Shown: positions 16,551 to 28,624, counted from the first letter of the stretch. The stretch is 64,000 bases of DNA from JAUIAS01 sp030425395 (GCA_043553855.1 CP121336.1:3100001-3164000); one strand, 5' to 3'. Notes: generated by a model from the letters alone, not told the origin. Made by a program: numbers and translations.

Positions 16551-17279
16551 TCAGGCGCGGGTGAGGGTCGCGGCGCGCAGCGCCAGAAGAGCCATGATCG
16601 CGGCGGCGGCCAGTGCGAGCAGAAGCACGATGAATGCACCGCCGGTGAGATTGGCCAGAGCGATGGCGACAAAGGCCCATGCGACGGCGATACCGTATTC
16701 CGGCACACCTTGCAGCGCGATCTGCACGCCTGCGGCAAGGAGGGTGGCGGCGATGATGCACAACAAGGCAACCTGCACCTCTCCGATCAGGCCCCAGCCT
16801 GCGGCGTTCAACCCGAGGGCCACGAAGCTGGCCGCGCTGAGCCAGCCTGCATAGAGACCCAGCGGAGCGCGCGCCCACCATCGGTCCAGAAGCGGCGCGC
16901 GGAACAGCGCCAGAAGCGCCGGGATCAGCATCGCCCAGATCAGGATCAGCGCGGCCAGCGCGCTTTGACTGGCTACCGGCAGCCATGTCGCCCCGATTGC
17001 GAGGCTCAGCACCAGCGCCGGGCGCATGTCGGCCCAGTCCTCGGCGGTGGCGCGGCGCAACAGACCGTAGCCTGCGCTGGCCAGGAGCCAGAGATAGATT
17101 ACCCCCCAGATCGCAAACGCATAGCCTGCCGGTTGAACCGGCGGATCGTTTTGAGGCACCGGGAACCGGTCGGGATCAAAGCCGCCAAAGTCGGGCACGA
17201 CAAATGTGGACGCGGCAAAGGCACAGGCCGCGACCAGCGTCGCAGCGGCCCATGCGGTATTGCGCGCCTCCGGGCTCAT
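16551..17279 (-). CDS. TspO/MBR-like tryptophan-rich membrane protein
   Basis: The 242-residue protein has about seven hydrophobic helices and motifs such as QPAGYAFAIWGVIYLW, which resemble the first part of tryptophan-rich sensory proteins (TspO/MBR family). It is longer than typical TspO (about 160 residues), as in a Rhodobacterales subgroup I recall. TspO binds porphyrins and modulates photosynthesis genes in Rhodobacter, but that role cannot be assumed here. The start overlaps the stop of serS (ATGA), so the two form an operon. Alternative: a generic seven-helix membrane protein. Confidence 0.6.
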   Translation of the reverse strand: MSPEARNTAWAAATLVAACAFAASTFVVPDFGGFDPDRFPVPQNDPPVQPAGYAFAIWGVIYLWLLASAGYGLLRRATAEDWADMRPALVLSLAIGATWLPVASQSALAALILIWAMLIPALLALFRAPLLDRWWARAPLGLYAGWLSAASFVALGLNAAGWGLIGEVQVALLCIIAATLLAAGVQIALQGVPEYGIAVAWAFVAIALANLTGGAFIVLLLALAAAAIMALLALRAATLTRA

Positions 17280-18568
17280 GCCAGAGTGCCCTGCGCCGTC
17301 AGAGTGGATTTGCCACCGAGATACGGATGCAGCGCCTCGGGCAGGATGACGGACCCGTCGGCCTGTTGGCCGTTTTCCAGAACCGCGATCAGGCAGCGCC
17401 CGACTGCCAGACCCGATCCGTTGAGCGTGTGCACATATTCCGGTTTGTCCCCGGCCGCAGGGCGGAAGCGGGCGTTCATGCGACGCGCCTGAAAATCACC
17501 GCAGGTCGAAACCGACGAGATTTCGCGATAGGTGTTCTGACCGGGAAGCCACGCTTCGATGTCATAAGTGCGACGCGCGCCAAATCCCATGTCGCCGGTG
17601 CACAGAACCACGGTGCGGTAGGGGATGCCCAGAGCCTCCAGGATACCTTCCGCGCAGCGCAGCATGCGCTTTTGCTCCGCGTCGCCTTTGTCCGGGTGGC
17701 AGATGGTGACCATCTCGACCTTTTCGAACTGGTGCTGCCGCAACATGCCCGATGTGTCGCGTCCGGCGGAACCGGCTTCGGAGCGGAAGCAGAGCGAGTG
17801 CGACGTATAACGCAGCGGCAGCGCGGCCCCGTCAAGGATGTCGCCGGACACGGTATTGGTCAGCGTCACCTCGGAGGTGGGAATCATCCACCAGCCGTTA
17901 GTCGTCTGGTAGCTGTCTTCGCCGAATTTCGGCAACTGACCGGTGCCATACATCGCCTCGGACCGCACAAGCACGGGGCCGTTGACCTCGGTCAGATCGT
18001 TTTCGGAGGTGTGGGTATCGAGCATGAACTGCGCCAGCGCGCGATGGATGCGCGCCACTGCCCCCGACAGCACCACAAACCGCGATCCCGACAGCTTGGC
18101 GGCGGTGCTGAAATCCATCAGGTCTTGCACGCAAGGCAGATCGAAATGTTCGCGTGCCGTGAAATCAAAGGTTGCGGGGGTGCCCCAGCGGTGCATTTCG
18201 ACGTTGTCGTTTTCGTCGGCCCCTTCGGGCACGTCATCGGCGGGCAGGTTGGGGATACCGGCCAGCATTTCGGCAAGCTGAACGTCAAGCTCCTTGGCCT
18301 CGGCCTGCATCGCGGCGATCTCGGTCTTTTTGTCTGCGACGAGCGCGCGAAGGCGCTGGAATTCGGCCTCGTCTCCGCGTCCCTTGGCGGCACCGACCTG
18401 CTTGGAGGCGGCGTTCTGTTCGGCCTGCGCGGCCTCCGCGGCCTGAATACGGGCGCGGCGGGCTTCGTCCACGCCGAGGATCTCGGACGAGACAGGGGCC
18501 AGCCCGCGCCGCGACAGGGCGGCGTCGAATGCGTCTGGATTGCTGCGGATCGCGCGAATATCGTGCAT
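17276..18568 (-). CDS. serS: Seryl-tRNA synthetase
   Basis: The 430-residue enzyme loads serine on tRNA-Ser and tRNA-Sec in the cytosol. It has the N-terminal coiled-coil arm (about residues 30-105, rich in Ala, Glu and Lys) and the class II catalytic core: motif 2 TSHSLCFRSEAGSAGRDTSG and motif 3 LNGSGLAVGRCLIAVLEN. Length and start (MHDIRAIRSNPDAFD) are standard. The TspO-like gene follows with a four-base overlap. The 200-base region upstream separates it from the divergent yajC. Confidence 0.97.
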   Translation of the reverse strand: MHDIRAIRSNPDAFDAALSRRGLAPVSSEILGVDEARRARIQAAEAAQAEQNAASKQVGAAKGRGDEAEFQRLRALVADKKTEIAAMQAEAKELDVQLAEMLAGIPNLPADDVPEGADENDNVEMHRWGTPATFDFTAREHFDLPCVQDLMDFSTAAKLSGSRFVVLSGAVARIHRALAQFMLDTHTSENDLTEVNGPVLVRSEAMYGTGQLPKFGEDSYQTTNGWWMIPTSEVTLTNTVSGDILDGAALPLRYTSHSLCFRSEAGSAGRDTSGMLRQHQFEKVEMVTICHPDKGDAEQKRMLRCAEGILEALGIPYRTVVLCTGDMGFGARRTYDIEAWLPGQNTYREISSVSTCGDFQARRMNARFRPAAGDKPEYVHTLNGSGLAVGRCLIAVLENGQQADGSVILPEALHPYLGGKSTLTAQGTLA

Positions 18569-18768
18569 GGCAAAGCTCCTCGCCTCTTGAATCGTCTGGC
18601 GGTCTTATGCCTCAACGCGCCCGCAGAGGGTAGACCCCAAGCGCGCGGATCGTCACAGAGTGCGCGCGGCGGTGTTTTGCGTCTCGCGCCGCCTTGCGCC
18701 TGCGCCAATGAACGCATAAGTTCCGCAAAAACCGCGGGTCCGCCCGCCTGCTTGCATGAGGTAACGTT

Positions 18769-19053
18769 ATGGACGGTGGTGCACTCGCCCAATTTCTCCC
18801 GCTTATTTTGATCTTTGCGATCATGTATTTCCTGTTGATCCGGCCCCAGCAGAAAAAGGTCAAGGAACATCAGGCCATGGTCGAAGGGCTGCGCCGCGGC
18901 GATCAGGTCGTCACGCAGGGTGGCATGATCGGCAAGGTATCCAAGCTCAAGGATGATGCCGAGATCGAGGTCGAGGTGGCCGAGGGCGTCAAGGTGCGCA
19001 TCGTCAAGAGCACCATCGCCCAGGTGATTTCGAAAACCGAACCGGCAAATTAA
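18769..19053 (+). CDS. yajC: Preprotein translocase subunit YajC
   Basis: The 94-residue protein has one N-terminal membrane helix (FLPLILIFAIMYFLLIRPQQKKVKEH) and a short cytosolic domain with QVVTQGGMIGKV. It associates with SecDF-YidC and the SecYEG channel. GAGG lies upstream of ATG 18769. secD follows after 48 bases. Confidence 0.95.
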   Translation: MDGGALAQFLPLILIFAIMYFLLIRPQQKKVKEHQAMVEGLRRGDQVVTQGGMIGKVSKLKDDAEIEVEVAEGVKVRIVKSTIAQVISKTEPAN

Positions 19054-19101
19054 TCGAACAGGGGCCTTCGGGCTCCTGCCGTGTTTCCGAAAGGCAGGAA
19101 C

Positions 19102-20763
19102 ATGCTGCAAATCGACCTGTGGAAGCGCACAGTCATATGGCTGGCCTGCGCGCTTGGCCTGCTTCTGGCGATGCCGAACATTTTCTACACGCGGGTGGAA
19201 AACCACAATGATGCGGTCAAGGCGATCGAGCTTTCCGGGTCTACGGCGGAGCTCACCGAACAGGCGGCGGCGTGGCCGTCGTTCCTGCCTTCGGGGCTGG
19301 TCAATCTTGGGCTCGATCTGCGGGGGGGTGCGCATCTGTTGGCCGAGGTGCGGGTCGAGGATGTCTATGCCGCACGGATGGAGGGCTTCTGGCCCGATGT
19401 GCGCGACGCGCTGCGCCCGGAACGCGCCACCATCGGCACGATCCGTTTGTTGCCGTCAGATGCGGGTGAATTGCGGGTGCGCATTTCGGAACCTGCGGGT
19501 ATGGCGCGTGCACTGGAAGTGGTGCGCGATCTGGCCCGCCCGGTGCAAACGCTGACCGGGGCCGGTGCCAACGATATCGAAGTGCGCGGCGAGGACGATG
19601 TGATCATCGTCACCCTGTCCGAAGAAGAACAGGCCGCATCGGACGACCGCACGGTGCAACAGGCGCTGGAAATCATCCGCCGCCGGATTGATGAGGTCGG
19701 CACCCGCGAACCAACCATTCAGCGGCAAGGGTCGGATCGCATCCTGATTCAGGTGCCCGGCATTGGCAGTGCCGCCGAACTCAAGGAAATCATCGGCACG
19801 ACAGCACAGCTGACGTTTAACCCGGTGATCAGCCGGTCGGCAACAGCGGACACCGTGCCCGGTGTCGGCAACAAGCTGGTTCCGGCTTTGGATAATCCCG
19901 ATCAGTTCTATATCCTTGAGGCGGCCCCGGTCGTCACAGGCGAAGAACTTGTCGATGCGCAGCCTTCCTTTGACCAGAATTCACGCCCCGCGGTTTCGTT
20001 CCGGTTCAACCCCACAGGGGCGCGCAAGTTTGGCGATTACACCGCTGAAAACATCGGCAATCCCTTTGCCATCGTGCTGGATAACGAAGTGATCTCGGCC
20101 CCGGTCATTCAGGCGCATATTCCGGGTGGGTCGGGCATTATCACTGGCAATTTTGCGGTTGAGGAAAGCACCAATCTTGCGGTTCTTCTGCGGGCAGGGG
20201 CCTTGCCTGCCGGGCTTGAGTTTCTCGAAGAACGCACCATCGGCCCTGAACTGGGTCAGGACAGCATCGAAGCCGGTCGCATCGCCACGATGGTGGCCTT
20301 TGTCGGTGTTCTGGTCTTTATGGGACTGAGCTATGGGCTGTTTGGGATGTTCGCCAACATTGCACTGGTCATCAACATCGGCCTGATCTTTGGATTGCTG
20401 AGCCTGATGGGCGCCACGCTGACGCTGCCGGGTATCGCGGGGATCGTGTTGACGGTGGGTATGGCGGTGGACGCCAACGTGCTCATCTTTGAACGGATCC
20501 GGGAAGAGCTGAAATCCGCCAAAGGCCCGGCGCGCGCCATCGAGCTGGGCTATGAAAAGGCGCTGAGTGCCATTCTGGATGCCAACATCACCACCTTCAT
20601 TACGGCGGTGATCCTTTTCGCGATGGGCTCTGGTCCGGTGCGCGGCTTTGCGGTGACGCTGGGCCTTGGCATCCTGACGTCCGTCTTTACTGCGATCTTC
20701 GTGACCCGATTGTTGATTGTCATGTGGTTCGAACGCCGCCGTCCCAAAACGATCGAGGTCTGA
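19102..20763 (+). CDS. secD: Protein translocase subunit SecD
   Basis: I start at ATG 19102 (MLQIDLWKRT), preceded by AAAGGCAGGAA, giving 553 residues. The first helix is followed by the large periplasmic P1 region, with LGLDLRGGAHLLAEV, and the RND-like helical bundle (GLSYGLFGMFANIALVINIG, VDANVLIFERIREE). SecD with SecF uses proton flow to pull proteins out of SecYEG on the periplasmic side. secF follows after one base. Confidence 0.96.
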   Translation: MLQIDLWKRTVIWLACALGLLLAMPNIFYTRVENHNDAVKAIELSGSTAELTEQAAAWPSFLPSGLVNLGLDLRGGAHLLAEVRVEDVYAARMEGFWPDVRDALRPERATIGTIRLLPSDAGELRVRISEPAGMARALEVVRDLARPVQTLTGAGANDIEVRGEDDVIIVTLSEEEQAASDDRTVQQALEIIRRRIDEVGTREPTIQRQGSDRILIQVPGIGSAAELKEIIGTTAQLTFNPVISRSATADTVPGVGNKLVPALDNPDQFYILEAAPVVTGEELVDAQPSFDQNSRPAVSFRFNPTGARKFGDYTAENIGNPFAIVLDNEVISAPVIQAHIPGGSGIITGNFAVEESTNLAVLLRAGALPAGLEFLEERTIGPELGQDSIEAGRIATMVAFVGVLVFMGLSYGLFGMFANIALVINIGLIFGLLSLMGATLTLPGIAGIVLTVGMAVDANVLIFERIREELKSAKGPARAIELGYEKALSAILDANITTFITAVILFAMGSGPVRGFAVTLGLGILTSVFTAIFVTRLLIVMWFERRRPKTIEV

Positions 20764-20764
20764 C

Positions 20765-21733
20765 ATGCGACTGAAGCTGGTTCCCTCCGAAACCTCGTTC
20801 GATTTCTTCGCCCGCTGGAAGCTGTGGCTGGGGATATCGGGCGTGATGGTGATCGTGGCCCTTGGATCTTTCATGCTGCAGGGCTTGAACTATGGCATTG
20901 ATTTCCGGGGCGGCACGACGATCCGCACCGAGAGCGCACAACCGGTTGATATCGGCGTGTATCGCGATGCGATTGCCGTGCTTGAACTGGGGGATGTGTC
21001 GATCACCGAGGTGTTCGACCCGAATTTCGGTCCCGATCAGAATGTCGCGATGATCCGAATTCAGGCGCAGGACGATCAGGAGGCCGTATCGGTTGAACTG
21101 ATCACCGCAGTGGAAGAGGCCATCGCCAACGCGGTGCCGGATATTCAGTTCCTGTCGGTCGAATCCGTTGGCCCCAAAGTGTCAGGCGAACTGATCCAGA
21201 CCGCCGCGATTGCCGTGGTTCTGGCGATTGGTGCGGTGCTGATTTACATCTGGCTCCGGTTCGAATGGCAATTCGCCGTGGGCGCGGTTCTGGCGCTGGT
21301 GCATGACGTTGTGCTGACCATCGGTATCTTTTCCGAGCTTCAGATCCGCTTTGATCTGGCCATTATCGCGGCCTTGCTGACCATCGTTGGCTATTCCCTG
21401 AACGATACGGTGGTGGTCTTTGACCGGGTGCGTGAAAACCTGCGCAAATACAAGAAACGGCCCCTTAAGGAAGTGTTGAACCTGTCGATCAACGAAACCC
21501 TGAGCCGCACGTTCATGACCTCGGTGACTACGCTTCTTGCCTTGATCGCGCTGTTTGTTCTGGGTGGCGACGTGATCCGCGGGTTTGTCTTTGCGATGAT
21601 CTGGGGCGTGATCGTGGGCACCTATTCGTCGATCTTCGTTGCATCGGCGGCATTGCTCTACATGGGGGTCAAGCGGGACTGGTCCAAGCCGGACAACACC
21701 ACCGGTAACCAGTTCGCCGACATCGACGCCTGA
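20765..21733 (+). CDS. secF: Protein translocase subunit SecF
   Basis: The 322-residue protein begins MRLKLVPSETSFDFF at ATG 20765, one base after the secD stop. It has the family motif NYGIDFRGGTTI and six helices, with YSLNDTVVVFDRVREN in the central pair. It pairs with SecD in the inner membrane. A short gap (44 bases) separates it from the TSUP gene. Confidence 0.96.
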   Translation: MRLKLVPSETSFDFFARWKLWLGISGVMVIVALGSFMLQGLNYGIDFRGGTTIRTESAQPVDIGVYRDAIAVLELGDVSITEVFDPNFGPDQNVAMIRIQAQDDQEAVSVELITAVEEAIANAVPDIQFLSVESVGPKVSGELIQTAAIAVVLAIGAVLIYIWLRFEWQFAVGAVLALVHDVVLTIGIFSELQIRFDLAIIAALLTIVGYSLNDTVVVFDRVRENLRKYKKRPLKEVLNLSINETLSRTFMTSVTTLLALIALFVLGGDVIRGFVFAMIWGVIVGTYSSIFVASAALLYMGVKRDWSKPDNTTGNQFADIDA

Positions 21734-21777
21734 TCCCGTCATTTGCCGGGATCGGGGCGGCTGGAGCGTAACCGCCC

Positions 21778-22542
21778 ATGGATATTTCTGCCGCATTTGC
21801 ATACCTGCTGACGGGCGACTTTGCCTTTTTGTGCTTTGCCGCGCTTTTGGCCGGTATGATCCGGGGGTTCTCCGGGTTTGGCACGGCGCTGGTGTTCATT
21901 CCGCTGTCGGCCATCGTTCTTGATCCTGTCTCGGCAGTGGCGACAATCGTTCTGATGGATCTTCTGGGGCCGGTGCCGGTTCTGTGGCGCATCAAGGGCG
22001 ACATCGAAGCCCGTGATCTGAGCCGCCTTGTGATCGGGGCGGCGTTTGCGGTGCCGCTCGGTCTGTTCGCGCTGACGTTCATGCCTGCCGCGGTGTTCCG
22101 CATCACGGCATCCAGCCTGTCATTGGTGATGCTGGCGATCCTTCTGGCCGGTTGGCGTCTGCGTCAAAGCCTGCCCGCCCGCGGTGTAATCGCCACGGGG
22201 GCCGCGTCCGGATTTCTGGGCGGGGTGGCAGGCATCCCCGGACCGCCGGTTATTTTTGCCTATTTCGCTTCGACCAAACCGGCGCGCGTGATCCGGGCAA
22301 ATATCTCGGCGTTTTTATATTGCTTTGATTGGCTGGTCGTGGTGCTTCTGGCGCTGTCCGCGCAATTGACCCCTGCGCTAGTGGTCAGCGGGCTGGCGCT
22401 GTCGGTGCCGAATATGGTTGGCAACTTGCTGGGTGCCGCGCTATTTCGTCCCGAACAGGAACGGGTGTTTCGCGCCATTGCCTATACTCTGGTGTTTGCC
22501 GCGGCGCTGGCGGGGCTGCCACTTTGGAATTGGGGAGGATGA
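21778..22542 (+). CDS. Sulfite exporter TauE/SafE (TSUP) family protein
   Basis: The 254-residue protein has about eight helices and the family motifs GMIRGFSGFGTALVFIP and GFLGGVAGIPGPPVIFAY. TSUP members export sulfite, sulfoacetate or related anions during organosulfur breakdown, but many have no known substrate. The stop is one base from the next gene, so the two are probably co-transcribed. A sulfur role is only inferred; the organosulfur genes of this window are far away. Confidence 0.85.
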   Translation: MDISAAFAYLLTGDFAFLCFAALLAGMIRGFSGFGTALVFIPLSAIVLDPVSAVATIVLMDLLGPVPVLWRIKGDIEARDLSRLVIGAAFAVPLGLFALTFMPAAVFRITASSLSLVMLAILLAGWRLRQSLPARGVIATGAASGFLGGVAGIPGPPVIFAYFASTKPARVIRANISAFLYCFDWLVVVLLALSAQLTPALVVSGLALSVPNMVGNLLGAALFRPEQERVFRAIAYTLVFAAALAGLPLWNWGG

Positions 22543-22543
22543 C

Positions 22544-22897
22544 ATGCGCCTGAACGAAGTGACCTACACGGATGCCGAACCGGTCGAAGGCTACGGACCC
22601 GGTTTCTTTCGGATCGGAGCCACGCGCCATGACGGCCCGGTTCTGACAGGGCCTGCCGGCACATCCGCGTGGGGCGGGTTCGAGGATCGCACGGCGCTCT
22701 TGGCGCTGGCGGGCGAGGTGGACGTTCTGTTCATCGGCACAGGTGCCGATATCGCCCATATCCCGGCCGATCTGCGCACCGCGCTGGAAGAGGCTGGCAT
22801 GGGCGTCGAAACCATGAACAGTCCGGCCGCCGCGCGCACCTATAACGTGCTGTTGTCCGAAGGGCGGCGCATCGCATTGGCCATGCTGCCCGTCTAG
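22544..22897 (+). CDS. Mth938-like domain (DUF498) protein
   Basis: The 117-residue protein starts at ATG 22544 with GGGGAGG close upstream. Its core matches the Mth938/DUF498 fold: FFRIGATRHDGPVL, VLFIGTGADIAHIP and a C-terminal segment MNSPAAARTYNVLLSEGRR. The family includes the human complex I assembly factor NDUFAF3. Its role in bacteria is not established. Location between secF and ccmA is a common Rhodobacteraceae arrangement as I recall. Confidence 0.85.
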   Translation: MRLNEVTYTDAEPVEGYGPGFFRIGATRHDGPVLTGPAGTSAWGGFEDRTALLALAGEVDVLFIGTGADIAHIPADLRTALEEAGMGVETMNSPAAARTYNVLLSEGRRIALAMLPV

Positions 22898-22972
22898 TGC
22901 CCGATGGCGCGCCGTGTGGTGTGACCGAAAGGCCCCTTCTGCGCCGCTGGCAATTGGGATAAGCGATCCACA

Positions 22973-23584
22973 ATGACGCTGACCGTTACAAATTTTGGAA
23001 TATCGCGCGGGGGCGTTCCGGTCCTCGAAGGGGTGAACTTTGTCCTCAACCACGGTGATGCCCTGATCCTGCGCGGTCCCAATGGGGTGGGCAAGACGAC
23101 CTTGTTGCGCACCATCGCAGGGCTGCAACCGCCATTGGAAGGGTCGGTCGACGGTGCCGAAGACCGGGTTGCCTACGCGGCCCATTCAGACGGGATCAAA
23201 CCCACCCTCAGCGTGACCGAAAACCTGACATTCTGGGCAAGCGTTTTCGGACAGAAAGGTATTGAAGCCGCGTTGGCGGCCTTTGACCTTGAAACACTTG
23301 CGGATCGTCCCGGCGGTGCATTGTCGGCGGGCCAGAAACGCCGTCTTGGCCTGGCCCGGATGATCGTGACCGGGCGCCCCATCTGGATTTTCGATGAACC
23401 TACTGTTTCATTGGATACCCGCGCGGTGGGCATGTTCGCGGATGCGGTGCGCGCCCATCTGGCCGGTGGTGGCAGTGCGATCATCGCGACGCATATTGAT
23501 CTGGGCCTTGAGGGAACGGTTCTGGACGTGACCCCCTTCAAGGCGCGCGTGCGCGACATTTTTTCCGATGAGGCCTTCCTGTGA
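22973..23584 (+). CDS. ccmA: Heme exporter ATP-binding protein CcmA
   Basis: The 203-residue ATPase of the Ccm system has Walker A GPNGVGKTT (about residues 35-43), signature LSAGQKRRLGLAR and Walker B IWIFDEPTVSLD. With CcmB it drives release of holo-CcmE from CcmC during periplasmic cytochrome c maturation. The stop overlaps the ccmB start by four bases. Confidence 0.95.
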   Translation: MTLTVTNFGISRGGVPVLEGVNFVLNHGDALILRGPNGVGKTTLLRTIAGLQPPLEGSVDGAEDRVAYAAHSDGIKPTLSVTENLTFWASVFGQKGIEAALAAFDLETLADRPGGALSAGQKRRLGLARMIVTGRPIWIFDEPTVSLDTRAVGMFADAVRAHLAGGGSAIIATHIDLGLEGTVLDVTPFKARVRDIFSDEAFL

Positions 23585-24237
23585 TTGCGCTTTTGATCCG
23601 GGACATGCGCCTTGCCTTCCGGGCGGGCGGGGGTTTTGGCCTTGGTCTTGCATTTTTCCTGATCGTGACCGTGATGGTGCCGTTCAGCGTCGGGCCGCAA
23701 TCGGAATTGCTGACCACAATCGCGCCGGGTGTGCTGTGGCTGGGTGCGCTGCTGGCCTGCCTTTTGTCGCTGGATCGTTTGTTGGCGCTCGATTGGGAAG
23801 ACGGATCACTCGACCTTTTGGCCACCGCGCCTCTGCCTCTCGAAGCGGTTGTGACCGTCAAGGCGCTGGCCCATTGGATCACCACGGGCCTGCCTCTGGT
23901 GCTGTTGGCACCCGTGCTGGGTGTGCTGCTCAATCTCGCGGGGGAGGGATATGTATGGCTTGTCGTCTCGCTGGCGGTCGGCACGCCTGCGCTGTCGGTG
24001 ATCGGTACCTTTGGTGCGGCTCTTACCGTCGGGCTGAAACGCGGTGGACTGTTGTTGTCGCTTCTGGTGCTGCCGCTTTATGTGCCGACCCTCATCTTTG
24101 GAGCCGAGGTCGCGCGGCGCGGGGCGACCGGAATGGATACCGCAACACCGCTCTTGATGCTGGCAGGGATAACCGCGGGGGTCATTGGCCTTTTGCCCTT
24201 TGCAAGCGCGGCTGTGCTGCGCGTCAATCTGCGCTAG
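23581..24237 (+). CDS. ccmB: Heme exporter membrane protein CcmB
   Basis: The 218-residue protein has six helices and the family opening LLIRDMRLAFRAGGGFGLGL. The motif LDRLLALDWEDGSLDLL in the first cytosolic loop is characteristic. It is the membrane partner of CcmA. The overlap with ccmA indicates coupled translation. Confidence 0.95.
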   Translation: MIALLIRDMRLAFRAGGGFGLGLAFFLIVTVMVPFSVGPQSELLTTIAPGVLWLGALLACLLSLDRLLALDWEDGSLDLLATAPLPLEAVVTVKALAHWITTGLPLVLLAPVLGVLLNLAGEGYVWLVVSLAVGTPALSVIGTFGAALTVGLKRGGLLLSLLVLPLYVPTLIFGAEVARRGATGMDTATPLLMLAGITAGVIGLLPFASAAVLRVNLR

Positions 24238-24280
24238 TTTCCCGATTGCCGCCCCCTTTAGGAAGGATTAGATAAACCGC

Positions 24281-25012
24281 ATGTCTTTGTGGGAATACGC
24301 CAATCCGAAAAAGTTCCTCAACACGAGCGAGCGTTTGCTGCCGTGGTTCTGGGGGCTGTCCGCCATTTGCCTTGTTGTCGGGCTAAGCTGGGGGTTTTTC
24401 TTTACGCCCGATGATTTCCGTCAGGGATCGACGGTCAAGATCATCTACCTTCACGTGCCATCGGCGCTGATGGCGATCAACGCGTGGTTTATGATGTTCG
24501 TGGCCTCGATGATCTGGATCGTGCGCCGCCATCACGTCAGCGCGCTTGCCGCCCGGGCGGCAGCCCCTGTTGGGGTGGTCATGACGCTGATCGCACTGGT
24601 CACAGGCGCGATATGGGGCGAACCGATGTGGGGCACTTGGTGGGCGTGGGATCCGCGCCTGACGTCTTTCCTGATCCTGTTCCTGTTCTATCTGGGTTAC
24701 ATCGCCTTGTGGGAAGCCATCGACAATCCCGATACCGCCGCCGACCTGACATCGGTGCTTTGCCTTGTGGGCTCGGTGTTCGCGGTGCTCAGCCGTTATG
24801 CCGTGAATTTCTGGAATCAGGGGCTGCATCAGGGGGCGTCACTGTCGCTGGACAAGGAAAAGAACGTGGCGGATGTGTTCTACCACCCGCTTCTGGTGTC
24901 GATCGCGGGGTTTGTACTGCTGTTTCTGGCGCTTGTGCTGTATCGGACCGGAACCGAAATCCGGGCACGACGTATCAAGGCGCTGATCGCGCGTGAAAGA
25001 GCTGGAGCTTGA
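24281..25012 (+). CDS. ccmC: Heme-handling protein CcmC
   Basis: The 243-residue, six-helix protein carries the tryptophan-rich WWD motif WGTWWAWDPRLTS and flanking histidines (YLHVPSA and LHQGASLS). It presents heme to the periplasmic chaperone CcmE. ATTAGATAAACCGC lies between ccmB and the start. ccmD begins five bases after its stop. Confidence 0.96.
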   Translation: MSLWEYANPKKFLNTSERLLPWFWGLSAICLVVGLSWGFFFTPDDFRQGSTVKIIYLHVPSALMAINAWFMMFVASMIWIVRRHHVSALAARAAAPVGVVMTLIALVTGAIWGEPMWGTWWAWDPRLTSFLILFLFYLGYIALWEAIDNPDTAADLTSVLCLVGSVFAVLSRYAVNFWNQGLHQGASLSLDKEKNVADVFYHPLLVSIAGFVLLFLALVLYRTGTEIRARRIKALIARERAGA

Positions 25013-25017
25013 GTGCC

Positions 25018-25176
25018 ATGATGCCTGATCTTGGAAAATACGCTGATGCGGTCCTGTCGGCCTACGCGGCCTCCGCGCTGCTGCTGGTGGTGCTGGTGGT
25101 TCTGACGTTGCTGCGCGGTCGAAAGGTTCGCGCCGAAATGGCCAGACTGGAAGACAGGATGCGCCGCGATGCCTAG
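25018..25176 (+). CDS. ccmD: Heme exporter protein CcmD
   Basis: This 52-residue protein (MMPDLGKYADAVLSAYAA at the start) has one membrane helix of Leu and Val followed by a basic tail (RGRKVRAEMARLEDRMRRDA). That is the whole of CcmD, which bridges CcmC, CcmA/B and CcmE. It starts five bases after ccmC and overlaps the start of ccmG by eight bases. Two tandem ATG codons leave the exact first residue open. Confidence 0.9.
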   Translation: MMPDLGKYADAVLSAYAASALLLVVLVVLTLLRGRKVRAEMARLEDRMRRDA

Positions 25177-25708
25177 GATTTCGCCCCTTATGATCGCGCC
25201 ACCGGCGATCTTTGCCGCGCTGGCTACGCTGTTCTACGTCGGCATGTTCCGCGAAGACAAGGACACGCTGCCTTCGGCGCGCGAAGGCCAGCCCGCGCCG
25301 CCGGTCGTAATGACCCAATTGCCGGGCAAGACACCTTTCGACGATGCGAGCCTGCGCGATGGAAACGTCAAACTGGTGAACTATTGGGCCAGTTGGTGCG
25401 CGCCCTGCCGGGTGGAACATCCGAATCTGGAAACCTTGGCCGACGAAGGCGTCACGATCCTTGGTATCAATTACAAGGACAACCCGGCCAACGCGCTGTC
25501 CTTTCTCGAGGAACTGGGAGATCCCTACGCGGCGATCGGGGCGGACGCCACCGGCCGGATGGCCCTCGACTGGGGTGTCTACGGCGTGCCGGAAACCTAC
25601 GTCATAGACGGTGACGGCACCATCGTGCTCCGCTTTGCCGGACCAATCACCGAGCGGGTTCTCAACTCCACGATCCGACCCGCGATCGAAAGCGCCGCCA
25701 ACCGCTAG
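25169..25708 (+). CDS. ccmG: Thiol:disulfide oxidoreductase CcmG/DsbE
   Basis: The 179-residue protein has an N-terminal membrane anchor and a periplasmic thioredoxin fold with active site WASWCAPCRVEHP (CxxC near residues 77-80). The Ccm-specific GVYGVPETYVIDGDGTI follows, with the cis-Pro. It reduces the CXXCH cysteines of apocytochrome c. It is the last gene of ccmABCDG; ccmE, ccmF and ccmH are not in the window. Confidence 0.95.
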   Translation: MPRISPLMIAPPAIFAALATLFYVGMFREDKDTLPSAREGQPAPPVVMTQLPGKTPFDDASLRDGNVKLVNYWASWCAPCRVEHPNLETLADEGVTILGINYKDNPANALSFLEELGDPYAAIGADATGRMALDWGVYGVPETYVIDGDGTIVLRFAGPITERVLNSTIRPAIESAANR

Positions 25709-25764
25709 ATTCTTGCCCGCTTGGCCAGAACCCCAACCCGATGCGCGGTTTGCGCCGTCGGGAT

Positions 25765-25789
25765 TTTGGGTATTTGGAACGAGAAAGAA
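25765..25789 (+). repeat. 25-base dispersed repeat, copy 2
   Basis: These 25 bases are identical to 16505-16529. They lie 57 bases downstream of ccmG, before the larger repeat at 25815-25882. Confidence 0.8.
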
Positions 25790-25814
25790 GCAGGAGGCGC
25801 GTATTAACCTTAAT

Positions 25815-25882
25815 GGGGCCCCTTCTTCTGGCCAAAAATACTCCGGGGGAGGCGCGCGAAGCGCGACGGGGGCAGCGCCCCC
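25815..25882 (-). repeat. GC-rich dispersed repeat, copy A
   Basis: Read on the minus strand this starts GGGGGCGCTGCCCCC, continues through a GC-rich arm, and ends CTCCCCCGGAGTATTTTTGG and GAAGAAGGGGCC. The same modules in the same order occur at 43728-43795 and, shortened, at 49519-49569. It is probably a Rhodobacteraceae repeat of the REP/terminator type. Confidence 0.8.
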
Positions 25883-25887
25883 AATGC

Positions 25888-25917
25888 AAAACGGCGGCCC
25901 CGAGGAGCCGCCGTTTT
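25888..25917. terminator. Bidirectional terminator between ccmG and acnA
   Basis: AAAACGGCGGC and GCCGCCGTTTT form a perfect 11-base stem around an eight-base loop, so it has a T run in both directions. It separates the convergent ccm operon and acnA. Confidence 0.85.
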
Positions 25918-25936
25918 CAAATCGTTCAGGGTTCTA

Positions 25937-28624
<2,688 letters not shown>

